Positions 51,140-60,492 of a stretch of 64,000 bases of DNA are shown here, in pieces. Every line of letters starts with the position of its first letter. Position 1 is the first letter of the stretch. The position numbers and the translations under genes were made by a program. The notes beneath the pieces are model-generated. The model worked only from the letters and a program-made list of their open reading frames with translations, was not told the DNA's origin and searched no databases. Source of the stretch: Actinacidiphila paucisporea (lineage in GTDB: Bacteria > Actinomycetota > Actinomycetes > Streptomycetales > Streptomycetaceae); the NCBI RefSeq assembly GCF_900142575.1, contig NZ_FRBI01000033.1:1-64000 (forward strand), in the 5' to 3' direction.

Positions 51140-52921
51140 TCAGGACCGGGCACTGCCCGCGGGCGCACCGGGAACGGCGGCCAGCAGTGCCTGGGTGTAC
51201 GGGTGGCTCGGACAGCCGAGCACCTCGTCCGCGGGGCCGCTCTCCACGAGCCGCCCCCGGAGCATCACGCCGACGTGGTGCGCGATCTGCCGCACCACGG
51301 CCAGGTCGTGGGAGATGAACAGATAGCTCAGGCCCAGCCGTTGCTGCAGATCGGCGAGCAGGTCGAGGATCTGCGCCTGGACGGAGACATCCAGCGCGGA
51401 CACCGGTTCGTCGCACACCAGCAGGTCGGGGCCCAGCGCCAGTGCCCGCGCGATCGCGACCCGCTGCCGCTGCCCGCCGGACAACTCCGCGGGCCTGCGG
51501 CCGAGTACGGCCGCCGGCAGCGCCACCAGGTCGACCAGCTCGGCTGCCCTCGCGGCACGTTCCCGCCGGGTGCCGACGCCGTGCGCGGCCAGCGGGTCCT
51601 GGACGATACGGGCCACGGTCATCCGCGGGTTCAGCGATTCGTACGGGTTCTGGTAGACGAGCTGGGCGCGCCTGCGCAGCGGGCGCAGCGCACGGCCGTG
51701 CAGGTCGGTGACGTCCGCGCCACCGATGTGGACCCGGCCCGCGGTGGGCTCGGCGAGCCGCAGCAGCAGCCGGGCGACGGTGGACTTGCCTGACCCCGAC
51801 TCGCCGACCAGCGCGTAGGTCTCGCCCCGCGGCACATCGAAGCTGACGCCGTCCACCGCACGCAGCGCCTCCGCGGTGCGCGGCAGGCGGAAGTCCTTGA
51901 CCAGCTCCACGGCCCGGGCAGCGACCGGCGTGTCCGCCCGCTTCGCACCGTCCGGGGCGGGGGTGCGGTCCCGGACCGCCACCGGACGCCGTGACGTCGC
52001 GAACGACGGTGCCGCGGCGATCAGTTGCCGGGTGTACGGGTGCGTCGGGGCACTCACCACAGTTTCTGCCGGGCCCTCCTCGACGACCTCGCCGTGCGCC
52101 ATCACCACGATGCGGTCGGCACGTTCCGCCGCGACGCCCAGGTCATGGGTGATCAGCAGTACCCCCGCGCCTGACGCGCGGGTCAACTCGCCGAAGTGAT
52201 CGAGGATCTGGCGCTGCACGATCACGTCGAGGGCGCTGGTCGGCTCGTCCGCGACGATCAGCCGGGGCCTGGCGGCGATCGCGATGGCGATGAGCACGCG
52301 TTGGCGCAGCCCGCCGGACAGCTCGTGCGGATACTGGTGGGCCCGCCGTTCCGGGTCGGGTACGCCCGCGTCCGCGAGCAGCCGGAGCGCGGCGGCCGGC
52401 GCGCTGCGGCGGTCGGCGAGCCCGTGCACGGTCAGTGCCTCCGCGACCTGCCTGCCCACCCGCCACACCGGGTTCAGCGCGGTGCCCGGGTCCTGCGGGA
52501 CCAGTGCGATGTCCCGGCCGCGCAGCGCGCGCCTACGGCGCTCGCCGAGGCCGGTCAGTTCCCGGCCGTCGAAGGTGATCCGGCCGCCGCCGATGCGCGC
52601 CGCCTCGGGCAGCAGCCCGAGCACGGCGTGCGCGGTGGTCGACTTACCGGAACCGGACTCGCCGACCACGGCGACCGTCTCGCCCGCGGCGACGCTCAGG
52701 CTCACTCCGCGCACCGCGGCGAGCCGGCCACGCCGCAGCCGGTAGTCGACGGCGAGGTCGTCGACGACGAGCAGCGGTCCGCCGTCGCCCAGCTGCCGGC
52801 CCGGTGCGGTGACCGGGCGCGGGGCGCCGCCGGCCGGGGAGCCTGATCCCGGGGACGACGCGCTGCCGGGGCGCGGGCGGCCGGCGGCGTAGGAAGCACC
52901 CTCGGGGGGCGGGAGGTTCAT
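51140..52921 (-). CDS. Fused two-domain ABC transporter ATPase (DppD-DppF type)
   Basis: The protein is 593 residues with two complete ABC domains. The first has Walker A GESGSGKST (87-95), signature LSGGLRQR (about 203) and Walker B LIVADEPTSALD. The second has Walker A GESGSGKST (about 377), signature LSGGQRQR (about 483) and Walker B LLVCDEPVSALD. Each domain ends with the oligopeptide-specific extension (HPYTRQLIAA, HPYTQALLAA). It energises the DppB/DppC-type permeases. The N-terminal 45 residues are a Pro/Ser/Gly-rich leader. ATG 52921 overlaps the permease stop (ATGA). Confidence 0.93.
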   Translation of the reverse strand: MNLPPPEGASYAAGRPRPGSASSPGSGSPAGGAPRPVTAPGRQLGDGGPLLVVDDLAVDYRLRRGRLAAVRGVSLSVAAGETVAVVGESGSGKSTTAHAVLGLLPEAARIGGGRITFDGRELTGLGERRRRALRGRDIALVPQDPGTALNPVWRVGRQVAEALTVHGLADRRSAPAAALRLLADAGVPDPERRAHQYPHELSGGLRQRVLIAIAIAARPRLIVADEPTSALDVIVQRQILDHFGELTRASGAGVLLITHDLGVAAERADRIVVMAHGEVVEEGPAETVVSAPTHPYTRQLIAAAPSFATSRRPVAVRDRTPAPDGAKRADTPVAARAVELVKDFRLPRTAEALRAVDGVSFDVPRGETYALVGESGSGKSTVARLLLRLAEPTAGRVHIGGADVTDLHGRALRPLRRRAQLVYQNPYESLNPRMTVARIVQDPLAAHGVGTRRERAARAAELVDLVALPAAVLGRRPAELSGGQRQRVAIARALALGPDLLVCDEPVSALDVSVQAQILDLLADLQQRLGLSYLFISHDLAVVRQIAHHVGVMLRGRLVESGPADEVLGCPSHPYTQALLAAVPGAPAGSARS

Positions 52922-53973
52922 CGCTGGATGCTCCGTTCACCGTCGAAGGCCCTCGACAGGCGGTTCGCGGCGACCACCGTCGCGGCCACGGCCAGCCCCG
53001 GGAAGGTGGTCAGCCACCAGGCGACCCGCAGCGAGTCACGGCCCTCGGAGACCAGTGAGCCCCACTCGGGGGTGGGCGGCTGGACGCCGTAGCCGAGGAA
53101 GCTCAGCGCGGAGACCGCGAGGATGGCACCGGCGAACTCCAGTGCCGCCAGTGCCCACACCGGGCCGAGAGCGTTGGGCAGCACGTGCCGCAGCAGCACG
53201 CGGGGCCAGCGGGCGCCGCTGGAGCGGGCGGCGTCCACGTAGCGGCTCTCCCGGATCCGCAACACCTCGGACCGCATGATGCGCGCGCAGGTGGCGATGC
53301 TGGTCACGCCGACCGCGAGCGCCGCGTTGCGGGTGCCGGGGCCGAGCGCGGCGATCAGCGCGAGGGAGAGCAGCAGCGCGGGGATCGACAGCAGCATGTC
53401 GACGATCCGCATGATCAGCAGGTCGGCGGCCCCCCGGAGGAACCCGGCGAGCAGCCCGAGCACGGAACCGGCCAGCAGGCCGACAGCTGTCGCGGTCAAC
53501 GCCGACAGCAACGAGATCCCGGTGCCGTGCACCAGGCGGGTGTAGAGGTCGCGCCCGAGCGCGTCGGTGCCGAGCGGATGCGCCCCCGACGGGCCGTGCA
53601 GCTTGATCGCCGGATCGACGCCCAGCGGGTCGCGCGAGCTGAACAGCCGGGGCGCGGCGCCGGCGGCGACGACCGCCAGCAGCCACCCGACGGCGACCAC
53701 CAGGCCCGGCCGCCGCACGACGAAGGCGACCCGCTCGCCGGCCGCGGCCCTCCACCCGCGCCGCCACACGCCCCGGTCCCGGGCCTGGCCACCGTCCTCG
53801 CCGCCCGCGTCCGGAGCGGCACCGGGCAGGGCGGGCAGGTCGGCCAGGTCGGCCAGGTCGGGCACCCGGACGCCGGTGGCCGCCTGCGCGGTGGCGGCGG
53901 GGCGGCCTTCTGCGCCGGTGCCCGCGTCCGGCGCGGACGCCGGGCTCGGCGCGGAATCGGGGCGCAGTGTCAC
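52918..53973 (-). CDS. ABC transporter permease, DppC type
   Basis: The protein is 351 residues. A long cytoplasmic Ala/Pro/Asp-rich leader (residues 1-75, with DLADLADLPALPG) precedes six helices. GPSGAHPLGTDALGRDLYTRLVHG is the DppC/OppC signature (in part, HPLGTDALGRDLYTRL), and ESRYVDAARSSGARWPRVLLRH the ATPase-contact loop (in part, VDAARSSGARWPRVL). GTG 53973 follows AGGAG at 53978-53982. It is the first gene of the leftward ABC operon. A GGTGC microsatellite begins just upstream of its ribosome site. Confidence 0.88.
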   Translation of the reverse strand: MTLRPDSAPSPASAPDAGTGAEGRPAATAQAATGVRVPDLADLADLPALPGAAPDAGGEDGGQARDRGVWRRGWRAAAGERVAFVVRRPGLVVAVGWLLAVVAAGAAPRLFSSRDPLGVDPAIKLHGPSGAHPLGTDALGRDLYTRLVHGTGISLLSALTATAVGLLAGSVLGLLAGFLRGAADLLIMRIVDMLLSIPALLLSLALIAALGPGTRNAALAVGVTSIATCARIMRSEVLRIRESRYVDAARSSGARWPRVLLRHVLPNALGPVWALAALEFAGAILAVSALSFLGYGVQPPTPEWGSLVSEGRDSLRVAWWLTTFPGLAVAATVVAANRLSRAFDGERSIQR

Positions 53974-53987
53974 GGCCTCTCCTGATC

Positions 53988-54017
53988 GGTGCGGTGCGGT
54001 GCGGTGCGGTGCGGTGC
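53988..54017. repeat. GGTGC pentanucleotide microsatellite (6 exact copies)
   Basis: Six exact GGTGC units run from 53988 to 54017. Degenerate units continue to about 54050 (GAGTGC, GGTGC, GGTGG, GATGC, GGTGC). The array sits 5 bp upstream of the AGGAG of the permease gene, within the leader of the ABC operon, so changes in copy number would alter leader length and folding. The remainder of 53974-54196 contains no gene. Confidence 0.9.
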
Positions 54018-54196
54018 GAGTGCGGTGCGGTGGGATGCGGTGCGGGTGCGATACGGGGTCGGTGGGTTGTGGCGGACGGCCTGCCTGCCGGCCCTGCCTG
54101 CCATCCCGGAAAAGTCTTTCGGTGCCGGGGCCGCTGCGACCCCCTGAGCACCCCCCTGTATCCGCCCTCACTTCGGGCGGTGCGCGGCCGGCGGCC

Positions 54197-55504
54197 TCAG
54201 CGGCGGCCGGCGGTGAAGTCGCGGATGGTCGCCGTCATGTAGTCGGTCATCTCACCGGTGATGCCCGGGTAGACGCCGATCCAGAAGGTCCGCTCGGTGA
54301 TGGCGTCGCTGTTCCGCAGATCGCCGACGACCCGGAAATTGACCTCTCGGTACGCCGGTTGGCGCACCAGGTTGCCGGAGAAGAGCATCCGGGTGCCGAT
54401 CTTCCGTGACTCCAGGTGGGCGATGATCTCCGACCGGGTGAAGGGTGCGTCCTCGGCGACGGTGAGCACGAAGCCGAACCAGCTCGGGTCGCTGCCGGGC
54501 GTCGGCTCGGGCAGCAGCAGCCCGCGTACGCCGTCGAGCCCTTCGCGCAGCCGCTGCCAGTTGCGCCGCCGCGCCGCCCCGAACTCGGGGAGTTTGTCCA
54601 GCTGGGAAAGGCCGAGCGCGGCCTGCAGATCGGTGCCCTTGAGGTTGTAACCCACCCGGGAGAACGTGTACTTGTGGTCGTAGCCGAAGGGCAGTCCGCC
54701 CAGCTGGTGTCCGAAGCGCTTGTTGCAGGTGTCGCTGGCGGCCGGCTCGCACCAGCAGTCCCGGCCCCAGTCGCGCAGCGACTCGACGATCTTCGCCAGC
54801 GCGACCCTGTCGGTGACCACGCACCCGCCCTCGCCCATGGTGAGGTGGTGCGCCGGATAGAAGCTGGCGGTGGCCAGGTCGCCGAAGCTGCCGGTGGGCC
54901 TGCCGGCGTAGGTCGAGCCGACCGCGTCGCAGTTGTCCTCCACGAAGTGCAGACCGTGCTCGTCGGCGAGCTGCCTGACCTCGGCGGCGGGGAAGGGGTT
55001 GCCCAGCGCGTGGGCGATCATGATGCCCCGGGTGCGCGGCCCGATGGCCTCGGCCACCCGGTCCGCCGTGGTGTTGTACGTGCGCAGGTCCACGTCGACC
55101 ATGACGGGCACGAGGCCGTTCTGCACGATCGGGTTCACGGTGGTCGGGAAGCCGGCCGCGACGGTGATGATCTCGTCCCCCGGCCGCAGCCGCCGCTTGC
55201 CGGTCTCCGGCTGGGTGAGCGCGGTCAGCGCCAGCAGGTTCGCCGAGGAGCCGGAGTTGGTCAGATGCGCCTTGCGGCGGCCGAGCAGCTTGCCGAATTT
55301 CCGCTCGAAGAGCGTCGCGGCCGGTCCCGCGGCGATCCGCATCAGCAGCGCGGCCTCCACCAGCGCCGCCCGGTCGTCCTCGTCGAAGACGGCGCCGGAG
55401 GGCAGGATCGGGGTACGCCCGGGGACGAACTCCTGCTGCGCCTCCTCCTCGCGGTGGTATTTGCGGACGAGTTCGAGTATCAGGTCCTTGTCGGTCGCGC
55501 TCAT
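54197..55504 (-). CDS. NDP-4-keto-6-deoxyhexose 3-dehydratase (E1/RfbH/SpnQ type)
   Basis: The protein is 435 residues, a PMP/PLP-dependent [2Fe-2S] enzyme that removes the 3-OH from NDP-4-keto-6-deoxysugars. The catalytic Lys of aminotransferases is replaced by His220 in SFYPAHHLTMGEGG. The iron-sulfur ligands Cys192, Cys250, Cys252 and Cys260 (spacing C-x57-C-x1-C-x7-C) match E1 of ascarylose synthesis. It needs a reductase such as E3 or a cellular ferredoxin system. The ATG forms ATGA with the upstream oxidoreductase stop. It acts with the 2,3-dehydratase and 3-ketoreductase genes nearby in di- or trideoxysugar synthesis. Confidence 0.92.
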   Translation of the reverse strand: MSATDKDLILELVRKYHREEEAQQEFVPGRTPILPSGAVFDEDDRAALVEAALLMRIAAGPAATLFERKFGKLLGRRKAHLTNSGSSANLLALTALTQPETGKRRLRPGDEIITVAAGFPTTVNPIVQNGLVPVMVDVDLRTYNTTADRVAEAIGPRTRGIMIAHALGNPFPAAEVRQLADEHGLHFVEDNCDAVGSTYAGRPTGSFGDLATASFYPAHHLTMGEGGCVVTDRVALAKIVESLRDWGRDCWCEPAASDTCNKRFGHQLGGLPFGYDHKYTFSRVGYNLKGTDLQAALGLSQLDKLPEFGAARRRNWQRLREGLDGVRGLLLPEPTPGSDPSWFGFVLTVAEDAPFTRSEIIAHLESRKIGTRMLFSGNLVRQPAYREVNFRVVGDLRNSDAITERTFWIGVYPGITGEMTDYMTATIRDFTAGRR

Positions 55505-56562
55505 ACTGATCCCATCCGCTCACGGGGTCGGCCGTCGGGCAGCAGGAGCGCCAGCTCCCGTACCCGGTCGACGAGTTGGGCCTGGCGGAGCACGGACTCG
55601 CCTTCGAGTCCCGAGGGTTCGCCGTGCCGGATCCGGGCGACGAACGCCGCCACCACCCGGGCGAACTGGTCCTCGGCGGGCAGCGTCAGCTCCTCGACGC
55701 GGCTCTGCTGCTCGATTCTGATCACCGGCTGGTGGGTGGGCGGCGGGGTGTACGCCCACTGCACGGAGATCCGGCCCGCGCTGCCCCACAGGGCGTACTG
55801 CGAGCGGTACGCGTGCCGCATGCCCCAGCTGAGCTGGCCGGTGACGCCGCCGGGCCCGGTGACCAGCGCGGCGCCCGCGGTGTCCACCGCCCGCTCCCGG
55901 TCGACGTCCAGCGCGGCGCCGACCACCTCGACCTCGGGGCCGAGGTGCAGCAGCGCGGTGCGTACCGGGTAGACACCGATGTCCGTGAGCGCGCCGCCGC
56001 CGATGTCCGGCCGCCAGCGAATGTCGCCGTAGCCCTTGGAGGGGAACGCGAACTCGGCTGTGAGGGTGCGCAGTTCGCCGATGACACCCTCGGCGACCAG
56101 TTCCCGCACCCGGGCGTGCTGCGGGTGGCACAGGAACATGAAGCTCTCCAGCAGCACCAGGCCGCGCGCCTCGGCGAGCGCGACCAGCGCGGCGGCTTCC
56201 CCGTACGTCGCCGCCAGCGGCTTCTCCGAGAGCACATGCTTGCCGGCCAGCAGCGCCCGCTCGATCCACTCGGCGTGCAGCAGCGCAGGCAGCGGTACGT
56301 AGACCGCGTCCAGGTCGTCGCGCGCAAGCAGCCGGTCGTAGCCGGCGACCGGCTCGCCGCCGAAGCGGTCGGTGAAGACCCGTGCCTTGTCCGCGTCCCT
56401 GCTGGCGACGGCGGCCAGCGTCACGTCGGGGTTCGCGGTCAGCGCCGGCAGCATGCGCCGCCAGGCGATTCCCGCACACCCGACCACGCCGATCCGCAGG
56501 CGTCGCGCCGGGGAGCCGCTCGCAGAACGGCTTTCCTGCAGACTCAGGCGTTCCGTGCCCAC
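55501..56562 (-). CDS. Gfo/Idh/MocA oxidoreductase, probable NDP-hexose 3-ketoreductase
   Basis: The protein is 353 residues. The N-terminal Rossmann fold starts at LRIGVVGCAGIAWRRMLPAL; SEKPLA holds the catalytic Lys, and GGGALTDIGVYPV is the family's C-terminal-domain motif. Close context favours the C-3 ketoreductases of deoxysugar pathways (SpnN/KijD10-like), which reduce the 3-keto product of the 2,3-dehydratase with NADPH. GTG 56562 has GGAGGT 6 bases upstream. It overlaps the 3-dehydratase gene downstream and is divergent from the 2,3-dehydratase gene across 216 bp. Confidence 0.85.
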   Translation of the reverse strand: MGTERLSLQESRSASGSPARRLRIGVVGCAGIAWRRMLPALTANPDVTLAAVASRDADKARVFTDRFGGEPVAGYDRLLARDDLDAVYVPLPALLHAEWIERALLAGKHVLSEKPLAATYGEAAALVALAEARGLVLLESFMFLCHPQHARVRELVAEGVIGELRTLTAEFAFPSKGYGDIRWRPDIGGGALTDIGVYPVRTALLHLGPEVEVVGAALDVDRERAVDTAGAALVTGPGGVTGQLSWGMRHAYRSQYALWGSAGRISVQWAYTPPPTHQPVIRIEQQSRVEELTLPAEDQFARVVAAFVARIRHGEPSGLEGESVLRQAQLVDRVRELALLLPDGRPRERMGSV

Positions 56563-56778
56563 TGCTTGACCTCCGGATTTCCCCTGGCCGATGCGTCCGG
56601 GGTGTACCGGACGACATCGAAGGTAAGAAGGGAATTCCAGGCAGGTCAACCCCCTCCCGGCTGCGGTGAAACCCGGCGCCACCCCCCTAAACGGCCCCTC
56701 AGTTTACTTTTCCGCGGACTTCGGAAATGCCGCCGCAGGCATAGTGGGCGACATTGTCCGGCTTCTCTTGGAGGCTCG

Positions 56779-58248
56779 ATGTCCGGCATCCTGACCACGC
56801 CGACCGCGGACCGGCTCACCGCCGTGCGGATCACCGAATCGGCGCTCGCCACCTCGGGGGTGGCGAGCCTCGCGGAGTTGCAGGCCTGGCTCGCCGAACG
56901 CCGCAGGACCGATGTGGCAGCCGTGGAACGGGTGCCGCTCGACGACCTGGAGCGCTGGCACACCGATCCCGGCACCGGGAACATCGTGCACGACACCGGG
57001 AAGTTCTTCCGCATCGAAGGGCTTTCCGCGCAGGTCGGCGGGGCCGCCGTGCCGGCCTGGACCCAGCCGGTCGTCAACCAGCCGGAGATCGGAATCCTCG
57101 GAATTCTCGCGAAGGAGTTCGACGGCATCCTGCATTTCCTGATGCAGGCGAAGAACGAACCGGGGAATTTCGACGGTGTCGAGATATCGCCCACCGTGCA
57201 GGCGACCCGCAGCAACTACACGCAGGTGCACCGCGGAAATCCGGTGCCCTACCTGGAGTATTTCCGCGACTCCGGGAGCGGCTCCGGGCGGGCCGCCGGC
57301 CGGCACCGGGTCGTCGCTGATGTGCTGCAGTCGGAGCAGGGTGCCTGGTTCTTCCAGAAGCGCAACCGCAACATCGTCGTGGAGACCGAGGAGGACGTCG
57401 AAGTCCTCGACGGATTCGCCTGGTTCACCCTCGGGCAGATCCATCTGCTGCTGGCCAGGGACGCGGTGGTGAACATGGACGCCAGAACGGTGCTGTCCTG
57501 CCTGCCCTTCTCCGGTGCCGGGCTCGCGGCCTCCTTCCCCTTCCCGGGGCAGGACTTCCGCAACGCGCTGCTGCGCTCGTGCAGTGACGACGCCGGCGGT
57601 CTGCTGAGCACCGGGGCGATCCTCAGCTGGATCACCGAGACCAGGACGCGGCAGGAGGTGCGGGCCGGCACCGTGCCGCTCCGCGACGTCGAGGGCTGGG
57701 TGCGCGCCGGAGGCACCGTGTCGCACGAGTCGGGGCTGTTCTTCAACGTGATGGGCATCAGCGTGCGGGCCGGCCACCGGGAGATCGGCAGCTGGTGCCA
57801 GCCGATGGTCGAGCCGATCGGAATCGGCGTGAACGCCTTCCTGGTCAAGCGGGTCGACGGAGTGCTGCACGCCCTGGTGCATGCCCGGGTCCAGCCCGGC
57901 TACCTCGACGTCACCGAGCTGGCGCCGACTGTACAGGCCACTCCCGGCAACTACTCCTGGCTGCCCGCGGCGGCCCGGCCGCGCTTCCTCGACGAGGTGC
58001 TCGCGGCGCCGCCGGAGGCGATCCGCTACGACAGCCTGCTGTCCGAGGAGGGCGGTCGGTTCTACCACGCGCGCAACCGCTACCTGGTCATCGAGACCGA
58101 CCCGGGCCACGCCGAGGACCCGGGCGCCGACTTCCGCTGGCTGACCCTGCACCAACTGGTGGGCCTGCTGCGCCACAGCCACTACGTCAACGTCGAGGCG
58201 CGCAGCCTGATCGCCTGCCTGCACAGCCTGTCGGGCGCGGCCGGCTGA
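56779..58248 (+). CDS. NDP-4-keto-6-deoxyhexose 2,3-dehydratase
   Basis: The protein is 489 residues, made of two similar halves as in TylX3/SpnO-type 2,3-dehydratases, which remove the 2-OH of TDP-4-keto-6-deoxyglucose. Each half carries the WxTDPGTGNIVHDTGKFFRI or VSHESGLFFNVMGI entry, a QP(V/M)V motif, EFDGILHFLMQAKNEPG or RVDGVLHALVHARVQPG, and EISPTVQAT or ELAPTVQAT. GAGG precedes ATG 56779. With the divergent 3-ketoreductase and 3-dehydratase it defines a 2,3,6-trideoxyhexose route; the 4,6-dehydratase and thymidylyltransferase are not in this window. Confidence 0.92.
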   Translation: MSGILTTPTADRLTAVRITESALATSGVASLAELQAWLAERRRTDVAAVERVPLDDLERWHTDPGTGNIVHDTGKFFRIEGLSAQVGGAAVPAWTQPVVNQPEIGILGILAKEFDGILHFLMQAKNEPGNFDGVEISPTVQATRSNYTQVHRGNPVPYLEYFRDSGSGSGRAAGRHRVVADVLQSEQGAWFFQKRNRNIVVETEEDVEVLDGFAWFTLGQIHLLLARDAVVNMDARTVLSCLPFSGAGLAASFPFPGQDFRNALLRSCSDDAGGLLSTGAILSWITETRTRQEVRAGTVPLRDVEGWVRAGGTVSHESGLFFNVMGISVRAGHREIGSWCQPMVEPIGIGVNAFLVKRVDGVLHALVHARVQPGYLDVTELAPTVQATPGNYSWLPAAARPRFLDEVLAAPPEAIRYDSLLSEEGGRFYHARNRYLVIETDPGHAEDPGADFRWLTLHQLVGLLRHSHYVNVEARSLIACLHSLSGAAG

Positions 58249-58252
58249 GCCG

Positions 58253-58282
58253 CCGGCCGCGCCCGCCGCAACACGCGGCCGG
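58253..58282. terminator. Bidirectional terminator between convergent genes
   Basis: CCGGCCGCG (58253-58261) pairs with CGCGGCCGG (58274-58282) around a 12-base loop. It fills the 35-bp gap between the 2,3-dehydratase stop and the stop of the convergent multicopper oxidase gene. Confidence 0.6.
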
Positions 58283-58283
58283 A

Positions 58284-60179
58284 TCAGTGCTGGTGGGCGC
58301 TGTGCTGGCCCATCCGGGCCAGCACCTCCTTCGGGGCCACCACGAACGGCCGCATCATGCCCTCGTCCTCGTGCTCCAGGATGTGGCAGTGGTAAAGGTA
58401 GCGGCCGGTGGCCCCGGTGAACTGCCCGGCCAGCGTCACCGCTTGCAGCGGTTCGACCCTGACGGTGTCCTTCCAGCCCTGCTCCTCGGGGCCGAGCACC
58501 CCGGGGGCGCGGTAGGCCGCGGTCCAGCGCACCACGTCGGAGCCGGTGTCGGTGGTGGCGGAGACGTCGTAGATGTCCCGGCCGAAGGCCTGGAAGCCCA
58601 CCAGGTGGATGTGCGCGGGATGCCCGGGTCCGGTGAGGTGGACGAAATTCCACACCTCCCACCCGTCCTTGGCGACGAAGAAGCCCACCGGGTCCTCGAA
58701 GGTATGGGCGCTCCTGCGGAATGACCGCGCGACGCCGTCCCTGCCGGTGACGGTCACCAGCCGTTCGCCGTTCTGCGGCAGGTAGCCGGCCGGGGTGGGG
58801 GACAGCTCCCAGATCTCCGGGTGCCCCAGCGGTGTCCCGTCGTCGGTGGAGAACGCGATCCACCGCTCGACGTGGTCGGCGGGGATGTCGGCCGGGGTCA
58901 GCCGCCGGAAGGACGGTGACAGCACCGCGGGCAGGGTGAAGGTGTCGGTGGACGGCGCGGGACCGACCCTGAACTGCAGCACCTCGGGTCCCAGCGGCGA
59001 GACACCGCTGGTGTTGGTGTCGATCAGCCGCAGCCGCGCACCCGGGAACGCCCCGAAGTTGATGAGCACGTCGGCGCGTTCGGCCGCCCCCAGCGTCAGC
59101 GCGTCGAGGTGGACAGGCGCGGGCAGCAGGCCCTGGTCGCCGCCGATCTGCACCAGCGCCCCCGGCACCGGCGTCAGCGTGCCGTCAGCGTGCTCCAGCC
59201 GCAACTCCAGGGTGTACTCGCGGGTGTTGGCCGCGTTCAGTACCCGGAAGCGCCACCAGCGGGCGTCCACCGGGACGTACGGCCAGATGACGCCGTTGAC
59301 GACGTTGTAGGGGCCGATGAAGGGCAGGCTGAGCCGGCTCGGGTGGTCGGCGTCGCCCCCGTCGATGTAGCCGATGCGGTGCAGCAGCCGGCCGTTGGGG
59401 ACGCCCGAGGCGTCGGTGTCGATGTTGCGGTCGGCGATGATCAGCGGCACCTCGCGACTGCCCGACGGCAGCTTGAGCGCGTCCTCCTCCGCGTCCCTGA
59501 TCAGGTACTGCCCTGCCAGGCCGGCGAAGACGTTGAAGGCGGTGATGCCGTTGGCGTGGTCGTGGTACCACAGCGAGGTCGAGCGCTGGGCGTTGGGATA
59601 CTCCGACAGCTGCGCCTGTCCCGGCGAGACGCCGTTCTCCGTCCAGCCGTCGTTGCCGCCGCCGGTGACCGAGCCGTGCAGATGCACCACGTTCCAGGCC
59701 GGCAGCGCGGCCACCGCCGGGTCGGGCGTGGCGCTGCCGCGGCCCGGGGCGAGCAGCGAGTCCAGGCCGGTGAAGGGCACCGCGATGGCGGTGGCCGGGA
59801 AGCTGCCGCTGATCCGGTTCTCCCAGGCCACCCTGATCCGCTGGCCGCTGCGCACGTCGATGGTCGGCCCGGGCACGGATCCCTCGTACGCCCACACGGG
59901 CGTCGGCGGCAGCTCCGAGTGGTACTGCACGGTGGTGGCCAGCTGGCGGATGGTGACCGAACTCGTCGACGCGGTCGGTCTGATCACCGGGGGTATGCGT
60001 AGCGGATCGCGGAATTTGGTCAGGTTCGTGCCGGTCGCGGGTTGTGCGGTCCGCGGTCCGCCCCGTTCCGGTGTGGTCCTGAAGGAGGCCTGGGCGGCGG
60101 ATGCGTCGCTGCGCGGCAATGCGGCGGCACCGAGCGCCGCGGCGGCGGTTCCGGTGACGAACTGGCGGCGGTTGGGCAT
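58284..60179 (-). CDS. Tat-exported multicopper oxidase (phenoxazinone-synthase/CotA-like)
   Basis: The protein is 631 residues. The N-terminus NRRQFVTGTAAAALGAAALP is a twin-arginine signal. All four copper motifs are present in order: HLHGSV, WYHDHANG, HPAHIHLVGF and HCHILEHEDEGMM. The opening FRDPLRIPPVIRP is typical of bacterial three-domain CotA/PhsA oxidases. Such enzymes oxidise phenols, aminophenols or metal ions with O2; phenoxazinone synthases in Streptomyces join o-aminophenols. ATG 60179 follows AAGGACC. It is divergent from a LAL regulator and beside a DAHP synthase gene, suggesting oxidative tailoring of an aromatic metabolite (inference). Confidence 0.9.
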   Translation of the reverse strand: MPNRRQFVTGTAAAALGAAALPRSDASAAQASFRTTPERGGPRTAQPATGTNLTKFRDPLRIPPVIRPTASTSSVTIRQLATTVQYHSELPPTPVWAYEGSVPGPTIDVRSGQRIRVAWENRISGSFPATAIAVPFTGLDSLLAPGRGSATPDPAVAALPAWNVVHLHGSVTGGGNDGWTENGVSPGQAQLSEYPNAQRSTSLWYHDHANGITAFNVFAGLAGQYLIRDAEEDALKLPSGSREVPLIIADRNIDTDASGVPNGRLLHRIGYIDGGDADHPSRLSLPFIGPYNVVNGVIWPYVPVDARWWRFRVLNAANTREYTLELRLEHADGTLTPVPGALVQIGGDQGLLPAPVHLDALTLGAAERADVLINFGAFPGARLRLIDTNTSGVSPLGPEVLQFRVGPAPSTDTFTLPAVLSPSFRRLTPADIPADHVERWIAFSTDDGTPLGHPEIWELSPTPAGYLPQNGERLVTVTGRDGVARSFRRSAHTFEDPVGFFVAKDGWEVWNFVHLTGPGHPAHIHLVGFQAFGRDIYDVSATTDTGSDVVRWTAAYRAPGVLGPEEQGWKDTVRVEPLQAVTLAGQFTGATGRYLYHCHILEHEDEGMMRPFVVAPKEVLARMGQHSAHQH

Positions 60180-60492
60180 GTGTCGGGGTCCTTCCCCTGC
60201 CGTTACGGGCGGCTGTTGGTGCCGATCGTGTGTGCGAGACGGCCCTCGGCGGGAGGTGAACCGGCGAGCTTAGGGGGATCGGCCCCGGCGGACCGGGGTT
60301 TACGGCGGTGCGGTGCGCGGGCCGGGCAGTCCGAGTGGGGGGATCGTGGGCGCGCGGTTCCCGGCCAGTGGGTGCCGCCCCCTGATGATGGGAACGGGCC
60401 GACGGGCGGCGATTATCACTTCCACATCGCACACCGCCGCCCGAGGCCGGCACAGCACGCGGCTCAGGATCATGACGCCTTGGGAGTGTCGA
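60180..60492. other. Divergent intergenic region between the oxidase and LAL genes
   Basis: The 313-bp gap is expected to hold the two divergent promoters. A local AT-rich spot (GATTATCACTTCC, about 60410) is the only notable feature. Open frames that cross it on both strands lack ribosome sites and homology. Confidence 0.4.
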
